Source: Microcystis aeruginosa NIES-4325
GTDB lineage: Bacteria; Cyanobacteriota; Cyanobacteriia; Cyanobacteriales; Microcystaceae
Assembly (NCBI RefSeq): GCF_008974145.1
Contig: NZ_BJKP01000030.1
Span: 1 to 45,801 of the forward strand
DNA length: 45,801 nt
Direction: 5' to 3'
Shown here: in pieces, positions 1-8,639 of the stretch
How the letters are laid out: each line of letters begins with the position of its first letter
Numbering within the stretch: the first letter of the stretch is position 1
The notes under the pieces: generated by a model
Told to the model about the DNA's origin: nothing
The model's database searches: none
What the model saw: only the letters and a program-made list of their open reading frames with translations
Program-made: the position numbers and the translations under genes

Positions 1-124
1 TGAAGGCGCAGGGGAAGAGTAGTAAACCAGACCAACCGATGAAGACGAAACGGTCTCTTTTGAGCCAGTCATCGAGAGCATCAAACAGCCCTCTTTCTGG
101 GGCGCGTCCGACAGCAATGGTCAT
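1..124 (-). CDS. psbD: Photosystem II D2 protein, N-terminal part (cut by window edge)
   Basis: Read on the minus strand from the ATG at 124, the first 41 codons begin [12 protein letters not shown] and continue through [16 protein letters not shown], the highly conserved N-terminus of the D2 reaction-centre protein. D2 pairs with D1 in the thylakoid membrane and binds the P680 chlorophylls, pheophytin and plastoquinone QA. A GGAG Shine-Dalgarno motif lies about 8 bases before the ATG. The gene continues past base 1, so length, membrane helices and the usual overlap with psbC cannot be judged. Identity is from family knowledge of a very conserved sequence; confidence is high despite the short fragment. 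Confidence 0.95.
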   Translation of the reverse strand, partial: MTIAVGRAPERGLFDALDDWLKRDRFVFIGWSGLLLFPCAF

Positions 125-439
125 GGGGGTTTTCTCCGAAAAATGTATATTATTGCTAAGATTCCTTGCTCTCTTCTCCATCTATCCGAGCAGGCGAGCA
201 GATGTGTGGAAGAATTGTGAGAAATCTTTACTTTTCTTAACTTACACTATATTGGAAAAAATGACCAATATTTTTTAGGTCGATCTTAAGAAAATCTAAA
301 ATTTTTCGGGGAGACCACTTGCTGCGTGTTGCGGGGGGAGATGGGGAGTTATGCCGGCTCATTTGCTTGGTATTGTCGTCTTCACGTCTTGAGTGGAATG
401 CTAGACCCCTCTGTGCGGTAATTATCCCCAAATTTCGGA
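125..439. other. psbD leader and upstream spacer
   Basis: This gap holds the 5' leader and presumably the promoter of psbD on the minus strand. A TATAGT hexamer (minus strand, 246-251) could be a -10 box, but no good -35 element sits at the right distance. I did not find a convincing HLR1 light-response element. Short open frames here show no family resemblance. The right half grades into a decayed transposon end. Confidence 0.4.
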
Positions 440-531
440 TGGGACATAATCGTGTAAGACTTAAGTAGAGTTCACTCGAAAGGGGAATGATTAGCTCAAG
501 AATCCCTCGCTTTTAGCGACGGGAGTGTCAA
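440..531 (+). mobile_element. Relic of an IS200/IS605-type right end with decayed tnpB tail
   Basis: Bases 497-531 run from CAAGAATCCC through a small hairpin (TCGC, loop, GCGA) to GGGAGTGTCAA. The same two flanking words bracket the hairpin just after the tnpB stop codon at the right edge of the window (45676-45720, opposite strand). Upstream, TGTAAGACT followed by about 35 bases and then TCAAGAATCC keeps the same spacing as in that tnpB tail, but the frame is broken by a TAG. I infer a dead right end of an IS605-family element. It overlaps the GTG at 525, which argues against using that GTG as the start of the next gene. Confidence 0.6.
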
Positions 532-563
532 TAAAGCTGTTGGCAACTATAAATGACAAGTCG

Positions 564-1361
564 ATGACGGAACAGGCACTAATAACCCTTACTAGCGATT
601 TTGGACTACGGGACGGTTATGTGGGCATTATCAAGGGAGTAATTGCGGGAATTGCCCCCCATGCTCGCACGATCGATCTGAATCATCAAATTTCGCCCCA
701 AGACCTCTACGCTGGTCGTTTTATCCTCCTAAATGCCTATCAATATTTTCCCCAAGGCACTATTCATCTGGCAGTTATAGATCCAGGAGTGGGAAGCAAA
801 AGACGCGGGGTAGGGATTCGTTTTGCCGGTGGTTATTTAGTCGGTCCAGATAATGGTTTATTTAGTGGTATTTTAAGTCAATCTCCCGCTATGTCTGCCG
901 TTAATCTCAATAATTCTTCCTGTTGGCGCACTCCTAACCCTAGCACAACTTTTCACGGTCGTGATATTTTTGCTGCTGTGGCCGCTTATTTAGCCCAGGG
1001 AGTACCCCTAGAAATGTTAGGTGAGATTATTGATCCCGATAGCTTGCAACAATTAGCGATCGCTGTTCCGCAAATCGAGGAAGATAAAATCAGGGGTCAA
1101 ATTCAATATATTGACATTTTCGGCAATTTAATCAGTAATATTGCCGATTATCTCCTAGAAGGAAAAAATTGGTCGGTGCATTTGGGTCGAAAAATTATCC
1201 CCGCAAAAAACACCTACAGTGATGTTCCTTCGGGGGAAATAGTCGCTTTTATCGGTAGTCACGGGGGGTTAGAAATTGCCGTCAATAGTGGCAGCGCTCA
1301 AAGGCAATTACACCTAAATATTGGCGATGCGATCGAGGTTAGAATAGATAGGAGTCAGTGA
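564..1361 (+). CDS. SAM hydroxide adenosyltransferase (DUF62 / SAM hydrolase family)
   Basis: The 265-residue product belongs to the DUF62 family, which splits S-adenosylmethionine with hydroxide into adenosine and methionine and is related to fluorinase and chlorinase. The N-terminal ITLTSDFGLRDGYVG block and the expected Asp-Arg-His set are present: D73 in VIDPGVGS, R80/R81, and H131 in FHGRDIF. The C-terminal domain contains DIFGNLISN. An in-frame GTG at 525 would add 13 residues, but that part lies in transposon-relic DNA, so I prefer the ATG at 564. The gene stands alone, followed by a CTGATAA array. Family assignment is firm; the physiological role is not established. Confidence 0.9.
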   Translation: MTEQALITLTSDFGLRDGYVGIIKGVIAGIAPHARTIDLNHQISPQDLYAGRFILLNAYQYFPQGTIHLAVIDPGVGSKRRGVGIRFAGGYLVGPDNGLFSGILSQSPAMSAVNLNNSSCWRTPNPSTTFHGRDIFAAVAAYLAQGVPLEMLGEIIDPDSLQQLAIAVPQIEEDKIRGQIQYIDIFGNLISNIADYLLEGKNWSVHLGRKIIPAKNTYSDVPSGEIVAFIGSHGGLEIAVNSGSAQRQLHLNIGDAIEVRIDRSQ

Positions 1362-1367
1362 TCAAAA

Positions 1368-1394
1368 CTGATAACTGATAACTGATAACTGATA
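1368..1394. repeat. Heptad array (CTGATAA)n
   Basis: Nearly four tandem copies of the 7-base unit CTGATAA lie just after the stop codon of the SAM hydrolase gene and before the convergent nadC end. Related arrays (CTGATTA, CAGTTAT) occur at several other spacers of this window. Confidence 0.85.
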
Positions 1395-1401
1395 GAGCCT
1401 T

Positions 1402-2250
1402 TTAATCAATTCTCATGCTAATATCTAACCAAGTAGAACGGGTAATCGGGGCGCTAGTGGAAATATAATCTACTCCTGTTTCGGCAACGTTGCGAATGCG
1501 ATCAAGGGTAATATTTCCCGATGCTTCTATTTTGGTTTTACTATTAAAATTGCGGATCATCTCCACAGCAGTTTGCATCATCTCTAGATCCATATTATCT
1601 AACATAATGATCTCTACCTGCTGATGCAGAGCTTGATTCACTTCTTCTAATTGGCTAGTTTCTACCTCAATTGTGAGAGGATAGGGCATATTTTGCCGTA
1701 CACGACGCACTGCTTCCTCGATGCTGCCGGCAGCTTGAATATGATTATCTTTAATCATAATTGCATCATCTAACCCCAAACGATGGTTAATCGCACCACC
1801 GATACCGGAGGCATATTTTTCTAAAATTCGCAATCCGGGGGTAGTTTTGCGAGTATCCACCAATCTTGTCGACAAATCGGCAATTTTCTCCACATACTGA
1901 CGAGTGGCAGTAGCAATCCCACTCAAGCGCATGGCAAGATTTAAAGCGACTCTTTCCCCGATTAACAGCGCATCGAAGGAACCTTCTATCTCGGCAATAA
2001 CCTTAGACTTGGGGCAGAATTCCCCCTCAGCAACGGTGGGGGTAAAGTGAATAGTGGGGTTAAGCAGTTGAAAAACGCGTTCAGCTACGGGTAAACCAGC
2101 AATAACACCAGCTTCCTTGGCAATCCAACTAGCTTGACCGATTTTAGCATGACCGAAGAAAATTGCTTGGGTGGTGCGATCGCCTCTACCGAGATCTTCT
2201 CGTAACCAGTTTTCTAACAAGGGATCAAGAACTAATAGGGGCGGTAACAT
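1402..2250 (-). CDS. nadC: Nicotinate-nucleotide pyrophosphorylase (carboxylating), quinolinate phosphoribosyltransferase
   Basis: This cytosolic enzyme of de novo NAD synthesis joins quinolinate to phosphoribosyl pyrophosphate, releasing CO2 and pyrophosphate to give nicotinate mononucleotide. The 282-residue length is normal. Signature blocks are visible: LREDLGRGDRTT near the N-terminus, GERVALNLAMRLSGIAT (98-114), the phosphate-binding VDTRKTTPGLR (131-141), HRLGLDDAIMIKDNHI (156-171) and EVET/ LDNM further on. Lys135, Arg141, His156 and Lys167 fit known substrate-binding positions. The gene lies 71 bases downstream of the Uma2-family gene on the same strand, but nothing indicates a functional link. 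Confidence 0.97.
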   Translation of the reverse strand: MLPPLLVLDPLLENWLREDLGRGDRTTQAIFFGHAKIGQASWIAKEAGVIAGLPVAERVFQLLNPTIHFTPTVAEGEFCPKSKVIAEIEGSFDALLIGERVALNLAMRLSGIATATRQYVEKIADLSTRLVDTRKTTPGLRILEKYASGIGGAINHRLGLDDAIMIKDNHIQAAGSIEEAVRRVRQNMPYPLTIEVETSQLEEVNQALHQQVEIIMLDNMDLEMMQTAVEMIRNFNSKTKIEASGNITLDRIRNVAETGVDYISTSAPITRSTWLDISMRID

Positions 2251-2321
2251 AGAATTTATCGAAACAATCGGGACGTATTTATTTTAAGTCTAGGAATGTT
2301 TGACCTGTTTGTAAACTTTCT

Positions 2322-2888
2322 TTAATCGAAACTTATTCCTTCATAGATTAACTCGATCGCACAGTGAAAATCGAGGCTAGATAGAATAATTTCTTCCCCT
2401 TGACTATAAGCGCAGTAAAACCAAATTTTATCTTCACCGCGGCGATAAACCTCAACACTAATCGATTCGGCATCGACTAAAACGTATTCTTGTAAACTGG
2501 CAATCTGACGATAATATTGTAACTTTTTAGTGCGATCATAATTTCCTGTGCTAGGGGAAAGCACTTCAATAATCACTTGTGGATGTTGAATAAAATTACG
2601 AGATTCCCTATCCCTAGAATCGCGACTAATCACCAAATCGGGATAAAAATAACGACTATTATTAGCTTGTACCTTCACATCAGATACATTCACCCGGCAG
2701 CCTCGCGGACGGAGATGAAGTCTTAAAGCAGTATAAAAATTCAAGGTAATATCATTATGAGGCAGACTACCCCCAGTCATGGCGATAATTTCCCCATCAA
2801 TGTATTCATGGTGCCATTCCTGGGTAGCTTCCCATTCTAGATACTCTTCTGGGGTCATTCTTTTTGGGTATTGAGGTTGAGCAATCAT
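2322..2888 (-). CDS. Uma2-family (DUF820) putative endonuclease
   Basis: The 188-residue protein has the layout of the Uma2/DUF820 family, very abundant in cyanobacteria and built on a PD-(D/E)XK nuclease fold. It starts with RMTPEEYLEWE, then EYIDGEIIAM, the core acidic residue in FYPDLVIS, and VIIEVLSPST, followed by DRTKKLQYYRQIASLQEYVLVD. The usual last lysine of ExK is replaced by Leu in EVL, as in many family members. A strongly conserved cellular role is not known; some copies travel with mobile DNA. Start is the ATG at 2888, with no strong Shine-Dalgarno motif. Confidence 0.9.
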   Translation of the reverse strand: MIAQPQYPKRMTPEEYLEWEATQEWHHEYIDGEIIAMTGGSLPHNDITLNFYTALRLHLRPRGCRVNVSDVKVQANNSRYFYPDLVISRDSRDRESRNFIQHPQVIIEVLSPSTGNYDRTKKLQYYRQIASLQEYVLVDAESISVEVYRRGEDKIWFYCAYSQGEEIILSSLDFHCAIELIYEGISFD

Positions 2889-3049
2889 TTTTCTTTTTCC
2901 TTGTCAACTAACTAAATTAATATCCCATTTCCTTTTTATGTTATACTATTTTATCGCCTGAAGATTTAAGAATAGTTATAATTAAGCGGCGACTGATTAC
3001 CCTAATGATAAGATAGAGAGACAAAGCATTATTATCGCAGGTCGCTAAG

Positions 3050-3517
3050 ATGACGAAAACAGTTGCCGATATCATGACTCCCAATCCCATCACCGTCACC
3101 GCTAACACTTCCCTGTCGGAAGCAGTGAAGATTTTGGCCGAAAAGCGTTTTAGTGGCTTACCCGTGGTGGATGACAATATGCGACTGATTGGGGTTATCT
3201 CCGAAACTGACCTTATGTGGCAGGAAACGGGAGTAGAAGCTCCTCCTTACATTATGCTCCTCGATAGCGTCATCTATCTACAAAATCCTAGCCGTCACGA
3301 GAAATTACTCCATAAAGCTCTCGGTCAAACCGTGGGGGAAGTAATGACCGATAAACCCATTAGTATCACAGGCGATTGCCCTTTGAAAGAAGCGGCCTCG
3401 TTAATGTATGATCGTCATGTGCGTCGTTTGCCGGTGATTGAGGAAGAAACCCACAAAGTAATTGGTATTATCACCCGGGGCGATATCATTCGCGATATGG
3501 CAAAATCCGAAGCATGA
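3050..3517 (+). CDS. Tandem CBS-domain protein
   Basis: The 155-residue protein consists of two CBS motifs: VADIMTPNPITV to ISETDLMW (about 5-58) and VGEVMTDKPISI to ITRGDIIRDM (about 95-152). Such stand-alone CBS pairs usually bind adenine nucleotides or SAM and act as regulatory sensors; the partner here is unknown. The stop codon overlaps the start of the next gene in an ATGA junction, so the LD-carboxypeptidase is probably translationally coupled. No membrane or catalytic domain is attached. Confidence 0.92.
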   Translation: MTKTVADIMTPNPITVTANTSLSEAVKILAEKRFSGLPVVDDNMRLIGVISETDLMWQETGVEAPPYIMLLDSVIYLQNPSRHEKLLHKALGQTVGEVMTDKPISITGDCPLKEAASLMYDRHVRRLPVIEEETHKVIGIITRGDIIRDMAKSEA

Positions 3518-4560
3518 AGCGCCGTCAATTTCTCGTTAATTCCGCCCTAACTGCTGTTAGTTTTTCCCTAATTCCTAGAAAAGTTGTTAGTGCTAATTTT
3601 CCTCTAATTAAACCGCCACATCTACAACCAGGGGACGGAGTGGGTATTATTAGTCCGGCAGGAGCAACTTTTAAAGAAGATGATTTGAACATAGTTATCG
3701 AAGCAGTTAAAGCCCTAAAATTAGTCCCAAAAGTTGGTCAATACGCTTTAGATCGTTATGGTTACTTAGCTGGTAAAGATAGCGATCGAGCATCGGATAT
3801 AAATCAATTTTTTGCCGATGATAATACTGCCTTAATTGTACCAATTCGCGGCGGTTGGGGCAGCGCTCGTTTATTACCTTATCTCGACTACGATTTAATT
3901 CGTCGTCATCCCAAAATCATCTGTGGTTTTAGTGATATAACTTCCTTATTATTGGCTATTTATGCCAAAACTGGTTTAGTTACTTTCCATGCTCCCAATG
4001 GCTTTTCTAGTTGGCGCACTGCTCAAACTGAAAGCTTTCGACAAGTTTTATTTTCTGGGGAAAAGTTAACTTTTAGAAATCTTCCCGATCCCGATGATGC
4101 TAATCGTTTAATGCAGGTAAAAAACCGCATTCAAACTATTACTAAAGGTCAAGCAAAAGGTAAATTAATCGGCGGTAATTTAACTACTTTAGCCTCAATA
4201 GTTGGCTCCCCCTATCTACCAGATTTTACCGGTGCTATCCTATTTTTAGAAGATATTGGTGAAGATGTTTATGAAATTGATCGCCTGTTAAATCAATTAA
4301 AATTAGCGGGAATTTTCGATAATTTAGCTGGATTTATCTTCGGTCAATGCAGCAATTGTAGCGCCGATAGTGACTATGGTTCCTTGACGTTAGAAGAAGT
4401 GATTAGAGAATATATTCAACCCTTAAAAATTCCCGCTTGTTTGGGTTTAATGATCGGACATTTAGAAATCATTGAAACTATTCCCATCGGTATTGAGGTA
4501 GAATTTGATGCTAATCGGGGAACAATTACTATGTTAGAGTCGGCGGTTAGTAAAGCGTAA
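3514..4560 (+). CDS. LD-carboxypeptidase, peptidase family S66
   Basis: The 348-residue product is a serine LD-carboxypeptidase of the LdcA/MccF family, which removes D-Ala from tetrapeptide stems during murein recycling or cleaves related amide bonds. It starts MKRRQFLVNS and has a hydrophobic stretch to about residue 27, a possible Tat-type signal (twin Arg), suggesting export. Active-site candidates are Ser117 in RGGWGSARLL, Glu246 in FLEDIGED and His316 in MIGHLE, in the expected order. It overlaps the CBS gene by four bases. A terminator-like hairpin spans its stop codon. Confidence 0.9.
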   Translation: MKRRQFLVNSALTAVSFSLIPRKVVSANFPLIKPPHLQPGDGVGIISPAGATFKEDDLNIVIEAVKALKLVPKVGQYALDRYGYLAGKDSDRASDINQFFADDNTALIVPIRGGWGSARLLPYLDYDLIRRHPKIICGFSDITSLLLAIYAKTGLVTFHAPNGFSSWRTAQTESFRQVLFSGEKLTFRNLPDPDDANRLMQVKNRIQTITKGQAKGKLIGGNLTTLASIVGSPYLPDFTGAILFLEDIGEDVYEIDRLLNQLKLAGIFDNLAGFIFGQCSNCSADSDYGSLTLEEVIREYIQPLKIPACLGLMIGHLEIIETIPIGIEVEFDANRGTITMLESAVSKA

Positions 4561-4589
4561 AATAGCTGACTGTTGCTATTCGCTTTTTT
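4554..4589 (+). terminator. Rho-independent-type terminator after the LD-carboxypeptidase gene
   Basis: AATAGC (4561-4566) pairs with GCTATT (4575-4580) across an 8-base loop. AGCG before the stop codon can extend the pairing with CGCT, with the TAA bulged out. Six T residues follow (4584-4589). Confidence 0.65.
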
Positions 4590-4624
4590 AGCTGATAACG
4601 GAATATTTAGACTGGCGAAGTCAC

Positions 4625-4679
4625 ACTAAATCCGTTGAGTATAGGCTAGTTATGAGGAGAGGCACTCATGCAAGAGCCA
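4625..4679. repeat. 55-bp dispersed repeat, copy A
   Basis: This block begins ACTAAATCCGTTGAGTATAG and ends GGCACTCATGCAAGAGCCA. It matches 12671-12725 at 50 of 55 positions by eye. It has no coding potential and probably is the end of a small non-autonomous element or IS relic. The rest of the spacer 4590-4836 holds only a short AGCTTC/GAAGCT palindrome and a degenerate TTTTGCC/TGTTGCC tract. Confidence 0.75.
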
Positions 4680-4836
4680 AGCTTCAGAAGCTGATTACTG
4701 ATTACTCGACCGAATCTAAAACCTAATTTATTAAGCTAAAAGCTTTGATGTGCTTAGTTTCTAACCTTATTTTTAGGTAAGAGAATTGCCAGATTTTTTC
4801 TTTTGCCTTTTGCCTGTTGCCTGTTGCCTTCAGAAA

Positions 4837-4880
4837 CTGATTACTGATTACTGATTACTGATTACTGATTACTGATTACT
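4837..4880. repeat. Heptad array (CTGATTA)6
   Basis: Just over six perfect tandem copies of CTGATTA run into the 3' end of pilQ. On the minus strand the array reads TAATCAG, and its last unit supplies the TAA stop codon of pilQ (4876-4878). Confidence 0.92.
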
Positions 4881-6969
4881 GTCGCGGTTGTACAGGGAAA
4901 CCTTGACGCTGAAGCATTTCCGCCGCATCTTGACCAGGTTGATAGTTGATGCCGAGGGTAGAGGTGGCCGTATCTTCGATGATTTTGGGAGTGAGGAGAA
5001 TAATCACCTCACTGCGAATATTGCTATTGGTACGACTGCGGAATAAAGCCCCTAAAATGGGAATATCGCCTAAAATCGGCACTTTTCTCTCAGAACTCTG
5101 TTGGCGCTCTTGGATAATCCCGGAAAGAATTAAACTCTGTCCATCCCGGAGACGAATCACCCCAGAAGTCAATTCCCGACGAATCAGAGGGGTAAGGGTG
5201 TTAACTGTGAGACCACCGCTATCAAATTGAATTGGAGACCCCGGAGAGGCAACAGTGGGACTAACGGACAGGGAAATAAAGCCGTTATCATCCACCTGAT
5301 CGACGTTTACCGCTAGAGTTAATCCAGCATCAGCCAGGACAGGAGTAGTGGTGCGTACACCACTGAGAGGATCCACCTGGGTGTTAACACTTTCTAGCAC
5401 TTTCTCGGTCAGCTTAACGGTGGCCTGTTGACCTTCCTGCACTACTAGGGAGGGATCGGTGAGAATCTTGGCATTTCCTGTCTGAATTGAGGCTTGCAGG
5501 GTCATCAGGAATTTTTGGGGATATTGGAAGAGAGTCGGGGGTTCGTAGGTGAACACGGGGGCTCTACCGTCTTCACCAGGAGTGAATTCACTCAATCCGG
5601 GCTGAAAAGGATTACTAATCCGACCAAAACTAGGGCGCGCGTAGGGTGTCAGACCCCCTGAAAAGTCATTCGGTCCCTGGTTAACACGGCCAAAGGGAGC
5701 ACCATTCTGAATGTCAATAAAAGGTTGAATTTCTGCTGTTCCCGTACCCGATATGATATCGAAAATCGGCACGACAGGCTGTGCAAAAGCCCCCGGTCTG
5801 GATACAGTTGAGCTAGTGGGTGGGTTCATATTACCAAAGTTCAGCACCGCCGCCCCGTTATCTTGAACGAAGAAACCATCGTTAAAACCAAAGGAAAAAC
5901 TACTGCTAAATTCGTCCGTATTGAGCAGGTTGACATCAATAACTTTGACGTTAACCACCACCTGACGGCGACGGGCATCCAGTTGGGTTAATAAAGAGGT
6001 GGCGATCTGGACTTGCCGCGGTTCGCCGATTAAATTGATAGAATTAAGGCGCTCGTCGGCGGCAATTCTTAAACCGGTTAAAAGTAGGGCAGCTTTTGAG
6101 CCTTCTGTGTTTTGGGGTTCCAGTGCCTCTAGGGTGGGAGGAGTATCTCGGCGACCGATGACTCGTCCGGTGAGGGGATCGACGATATCTTCGGTTTGGG
6201 TAACTAAACGCTGGTATTCTGCACCTTGGGTGGCGAGGAAAATGGCGGCATTAACGGCTTTAACTTGGTTGAGACGCAGGGTGCGGCTAATCAGATTACG
6301 AGCACCTTGGGGTAATTGCGCTCCGACAAAAATGGTTTTACCCTGACGGTTGGCCTGGAGTCCAGAAATTAACAAGACGGCGTTAAAGATGTTTTCCACC
6401 GATTCGTTAGTAAATTCCAAGGAAACTGTCTGGGAGGTGGCGTTAGCTTCCCCCTGGGCGCTGGTGAAAACGACGTTATAACCGGCATAGTTAGCGAGGG
6501 TCATTAACACTTCTCTAGCGGAAGCTTCCCGCAATAACACACGAGGTACGGTGATATTACGATCGAATTTGACCTTTTCGGCACTAGCATCGATGTTAGA
6601 GATGGCAATATCTCCCACTGGTGGGGCAACGGCCCGGGGTAGGGTGGGAGAGCTGGGGGCTTGGGGTGCGCCTTGAATGATAATTTCCGGGTTGGGAACC
6701 ATAGGCGCACTTTGGGCGAGCAGTTTTTCACTGGCTAAAATGCGATCACTTATTTCCTTTTGTACGGCATCGGGGGTGGGAAGGAGATTCTTCGGTCTTT
6801 TTTGTAAATTTTCTTGACTAAACTCTTGCGAAAATTCAATTTTTGATGTACTCGATTTTAACTCCGAACCATCGAAGGATTCGGGGGTTTCGGCCAAGAC
6901 GCTCAGGGGAGCCATCAATAAAAACGAAGCAATTTGCGGGATAAACAGGGCATAACGGGACGGATTCAC
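4876..6969 (-). CDS. pilQ: Type IV pilus secretin PilQ
   Basis: The product forms the outer-membrane secretin channel through which type IV pili extend, needed for twitching motility and DNA uptake. From the GTG at 6969 it has 697 residues. A GAGGAG motif ten bases before this GTG supports it over the TTG codons at 6990/6987. A signal peptide ends near SVLAETPE. A STN-like domain (LLREASAREVLMTLANYAGYNVV) follows, then NolW-type secretin N repeats, a Pro/Gly/Asn-rich insert, and the C-terminal secretin core with VPILGDIPILGALFRS and SEVIILLTPKII. No obvious AMIN domain lies between signal and STN, unlike many cyanobacterial PilQ proteins. Last gene of pilMNOQ. Confidence 0.95.
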   Translation of the reverse strand: MNPSRYALFIPQIASFLLMAPLSVLAETPESFDGSELKSSTSKIEFSQEFSQENLQKRPKNLLPTPDAVQKEISDRILASEKLLAQSAPMVPNPEIIIQGAPQAPSSPTLPRAVAPPVGDIAISNIDASAEKVKFDRNITVPRVLLREASAREVLMTLANYAGYNVVFTSAQGEANATSQTVSLEFTNESVENIFNAVLLISGLQANRQGKTIFVGAQLPQGARNLISRTLRLNQVKAVNAAIFLATQGAEYQRLVTQTEDIVDPLTGRVIGRRDTPPTLEALEPQNTEGSKAALLLTGLRIAADERLNSINLIGEPRQVQIATSLLTQLDARRRQVVVNVKVIDVNLLNTDEFSSSFSFGFNDGFFVQDNGAAVLNFGNMNPPTSSTVSRPGAFAQPVVPIFDIISGTGTAEIQPFIDIQNGAPFGRVNQGPNDFSGGLTPYARPSFGRISNPFQPGLSEFTPGEDGRAPVFTYEPPTLFQYPQKFLMTLQASIQTGNAKILTDPSLVVQEGQQATVKLTEKVLESVNTQVDPLSGVRTTTPVLADAGLTLAVNVDQVDDNGFISLSVSPTVASPGSPIQFDSGGLTVNTLTPLIRRELTSGVIRLRDGQSLILSGIIQERQQSSERKVPILGDIPILGALFRSRTNSNIRSEVIILLTPKIIEDTATSTLGINYQPGQDAAEMLQRQGFPVQPRQ

Positions 6970-7062
6970 TTTAACTTCACTCCTCAACAATTACGGGATT
7001 CAACGGATAAAAAACGCAATACTCACACTGGAATCAAAACTATTTAAGCACTGAAAGTTCTC

Positions 7063-7863
7063 CTATTGGGGCGGACTAGCGGGGGGCTGACCTTCGGCTG
7101 GGGGTTGACCTTCGGCTGGGGGTGGCGGTGCTAATTTCGCTAATTCGGCGGCATTGAGAGGAATAATCACATCGAGAAGAAAGGTGGTAGTAACGGGTTG
7201 ATCGCCTTGGGGAACGATAGTGGCTTGATTTTTGCCGGTACTAACCACTTTAACCACCGATTTTTCCTTTTCTATCTGGGTATTCAGACTTTTCAATAAA
7301 ATAAGCGGTTGTAATCTTTCTAAATCCCGAATAACCTCTTGGCTGTTAACATAGTTCCCTTCGATCTTGACGTTAAAAGTTTGACGTTTGAGCTTGTTAT
7401 TAACTGCGCTACCGAGGGAACTATCGGAGACCACCACTGGTTTTAGTCCTTGGGGTTGGAAACTAATCAGCTTAACATTGCGAGACTTAAAGATATTACT
7501 AATATCTAAGAGAATTGTGCTTAAGTCCTTTTCTTGAGCAAAAAGCGCCAGAATTTGCTGTTTAGTTGCCTCTTTTTGTTGCAACTGACTCTCGATTTTT
7601 TGTAATTCCGTGGCCCCGAGACTACTTTTTTGTTGATCTACCTGTTGTTGTTTGCCGGCTGCATCGATTTGCAGTTGCTGCAAGGTATTATAAGCGGGCA
7701 TCACCCAGTTAAACAACAGATAGAGTCCGCCAAGCAAACCCACCATACTGGCGGTGATGCCACTATTGCGGGGAGTAAAAGTTATCCCGAAAGCGGTGGG
7801 ATACTGGTCAAGTTCCTCTAATTCCTGGTCCTCATTGGCAATGTATTCTTCAGTAAAGGTCAT
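7063..7863 (-). CDS. pilO: Type IV pilus inner-membrane alignment protein PilO
   Basis: PilO pairs with PilN in the inner membrane and links PilM to the PilQ secretin. The 266-residue protein has a short cytoplasmic head, one membrane segment (about 38-57), a coiled-coil stretch rich in Gln/Lys (60-105), and a periplasmic ferredoxin-like domain. The C-terminus is a Pro-rich tail with two copies of PPAEGQ, encoded by a 20-base direct repeat near 7085-7125, so tail length may vary between strains. Its ATG overlaps the pilN stop by four bases, indicating coupled translation. Identity rests on topology and operon order more than on motifs. Confidence 0.92.
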   Translation of the reverse strand: MTFTEEYIANEDQELEELDQYPTAFGITFTPRNSGITASMVGLLGGLYLLFNWVMPAYNTLQQLQIDAAGKQQQVDQQKSSLGATELQKIESQLQQKEATKQQILALFAQEKDLSTILLDISNIFKSRNVKLISFQPQGLKPVVVSDSSLGSAVNNKLKRQTFNVKIEGNYVNSQEVIRDLERLQPLILLKSLNTQIEKEKSVVKVVSTGKNQATIVPQGDQPVTTTFLLDVIIPLNAAELAKLAPPPPAEGQPPAEGQPPASPPQ

Positions 7864-8630
7864 GGTTGAATGGCTCCTTGGCGTTTGAGGGTATTAATCC
7901 TGGTGATAACTCCGATCGCTCCATTCCTGGCGAGATTGGGCAGTTGTTCCGTAGCGGGGGTATCACTTAATTGGGCGGTGATCACAAATTGAACCGCTTG
8001 GGGGAAACTAACACTAATATTTTTGTACTCATTAGCTACCTGTACGGGTAAATCGGCCAGGGCGGCACTTTCGATCGCTGTTTGTTTACCCTGTAAAAAA
8101 GGGGAAGCTTGCAGGGTTAAGAGATAATCATTGACTGCTTCGTAACTACTGGCAAAACCACTAATTTTTAACTGAGTAGCCGGATTGGGTTGCCCCTGAT
8201 CTGGGGCAGCGGGAACTTCCACCTGCTGCAGACTGGTTAGCTGGACACCAGGGGGAGTTTGTTGGCGAATTTCCTGGAGAATGGCTGACATGGGCCTAAT
8301 CTGATTGAATACAGTTACCAGAGCTTTATTTTCTGCTTCTACCGCCGTTAATTGCCCTTTTAAATCCTCTATTTTTTTAGTTTGGGCTTGCAGTTGACCT
8401 AATTCCCCGTCCAGTTGCTGAATTTTGGCCTGAGTTTCGCCGGTTTGCCAACCGACGATTAAACCGAGTAATCCCGTCAGGGCCAAGAATCCAGCCCCCA
8501 CTCCCACACCGATCAACAGGGGTGTTTGTTTACTCATGTTAATAGCGGTGGGCATCTTGGCCGAGGTGGTTTCTTGCCCCGTTTGCTTAAGATGGCGCTC
8601 CTTGAGAAAATTAACGTCAAGACTATACAT
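7860..8630 (-). CDS. pilN: Type IV pilus biogenesis protein PilN
   Basis: The 256-residue protein begins MYSLDVNFLKER, close to the conserved PilN cytoplasmic motif (INLLP-like) that docks into PilM. An extra 20-residue linker is followed by one membrane helix (about 37-61), a Gln-rich coiled coil, and a periplasmic domain containing LQEIRQQTPPGVQLTSL. It works with PilO in the alignment complex of the type IV pilus. It sits 9 bases after pilM and overlaps pilO by 4 bases. Assignment is from domain layout plus the pilM-N-O-Q order. Confidence 0.92.
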   Translation of the reverse strand: MYSLDVNFLKERHLKQTGQETTSAKMPTAINMSKQTPLLIGVGVGAGFLALTGLLGLIVGWQTGETQAKIQQLDGELGQLQAQTKKIEDLKGQLTAVEAENKALVTVFNQIRPMSAILQEIRQQTPPGVQLTSLQQVEVPAAPDQGQPNPATQLKISGFASSYEAVNDYLLTLQASPFLQGKQTAIESAALADLPVQVANEYKNISVSFPQAVQFVITAQLSDTPATEQLPNLARNGAIGVITRINTLKRQGAIQP

Positions 8631-8639
8631 AATTTTTGT

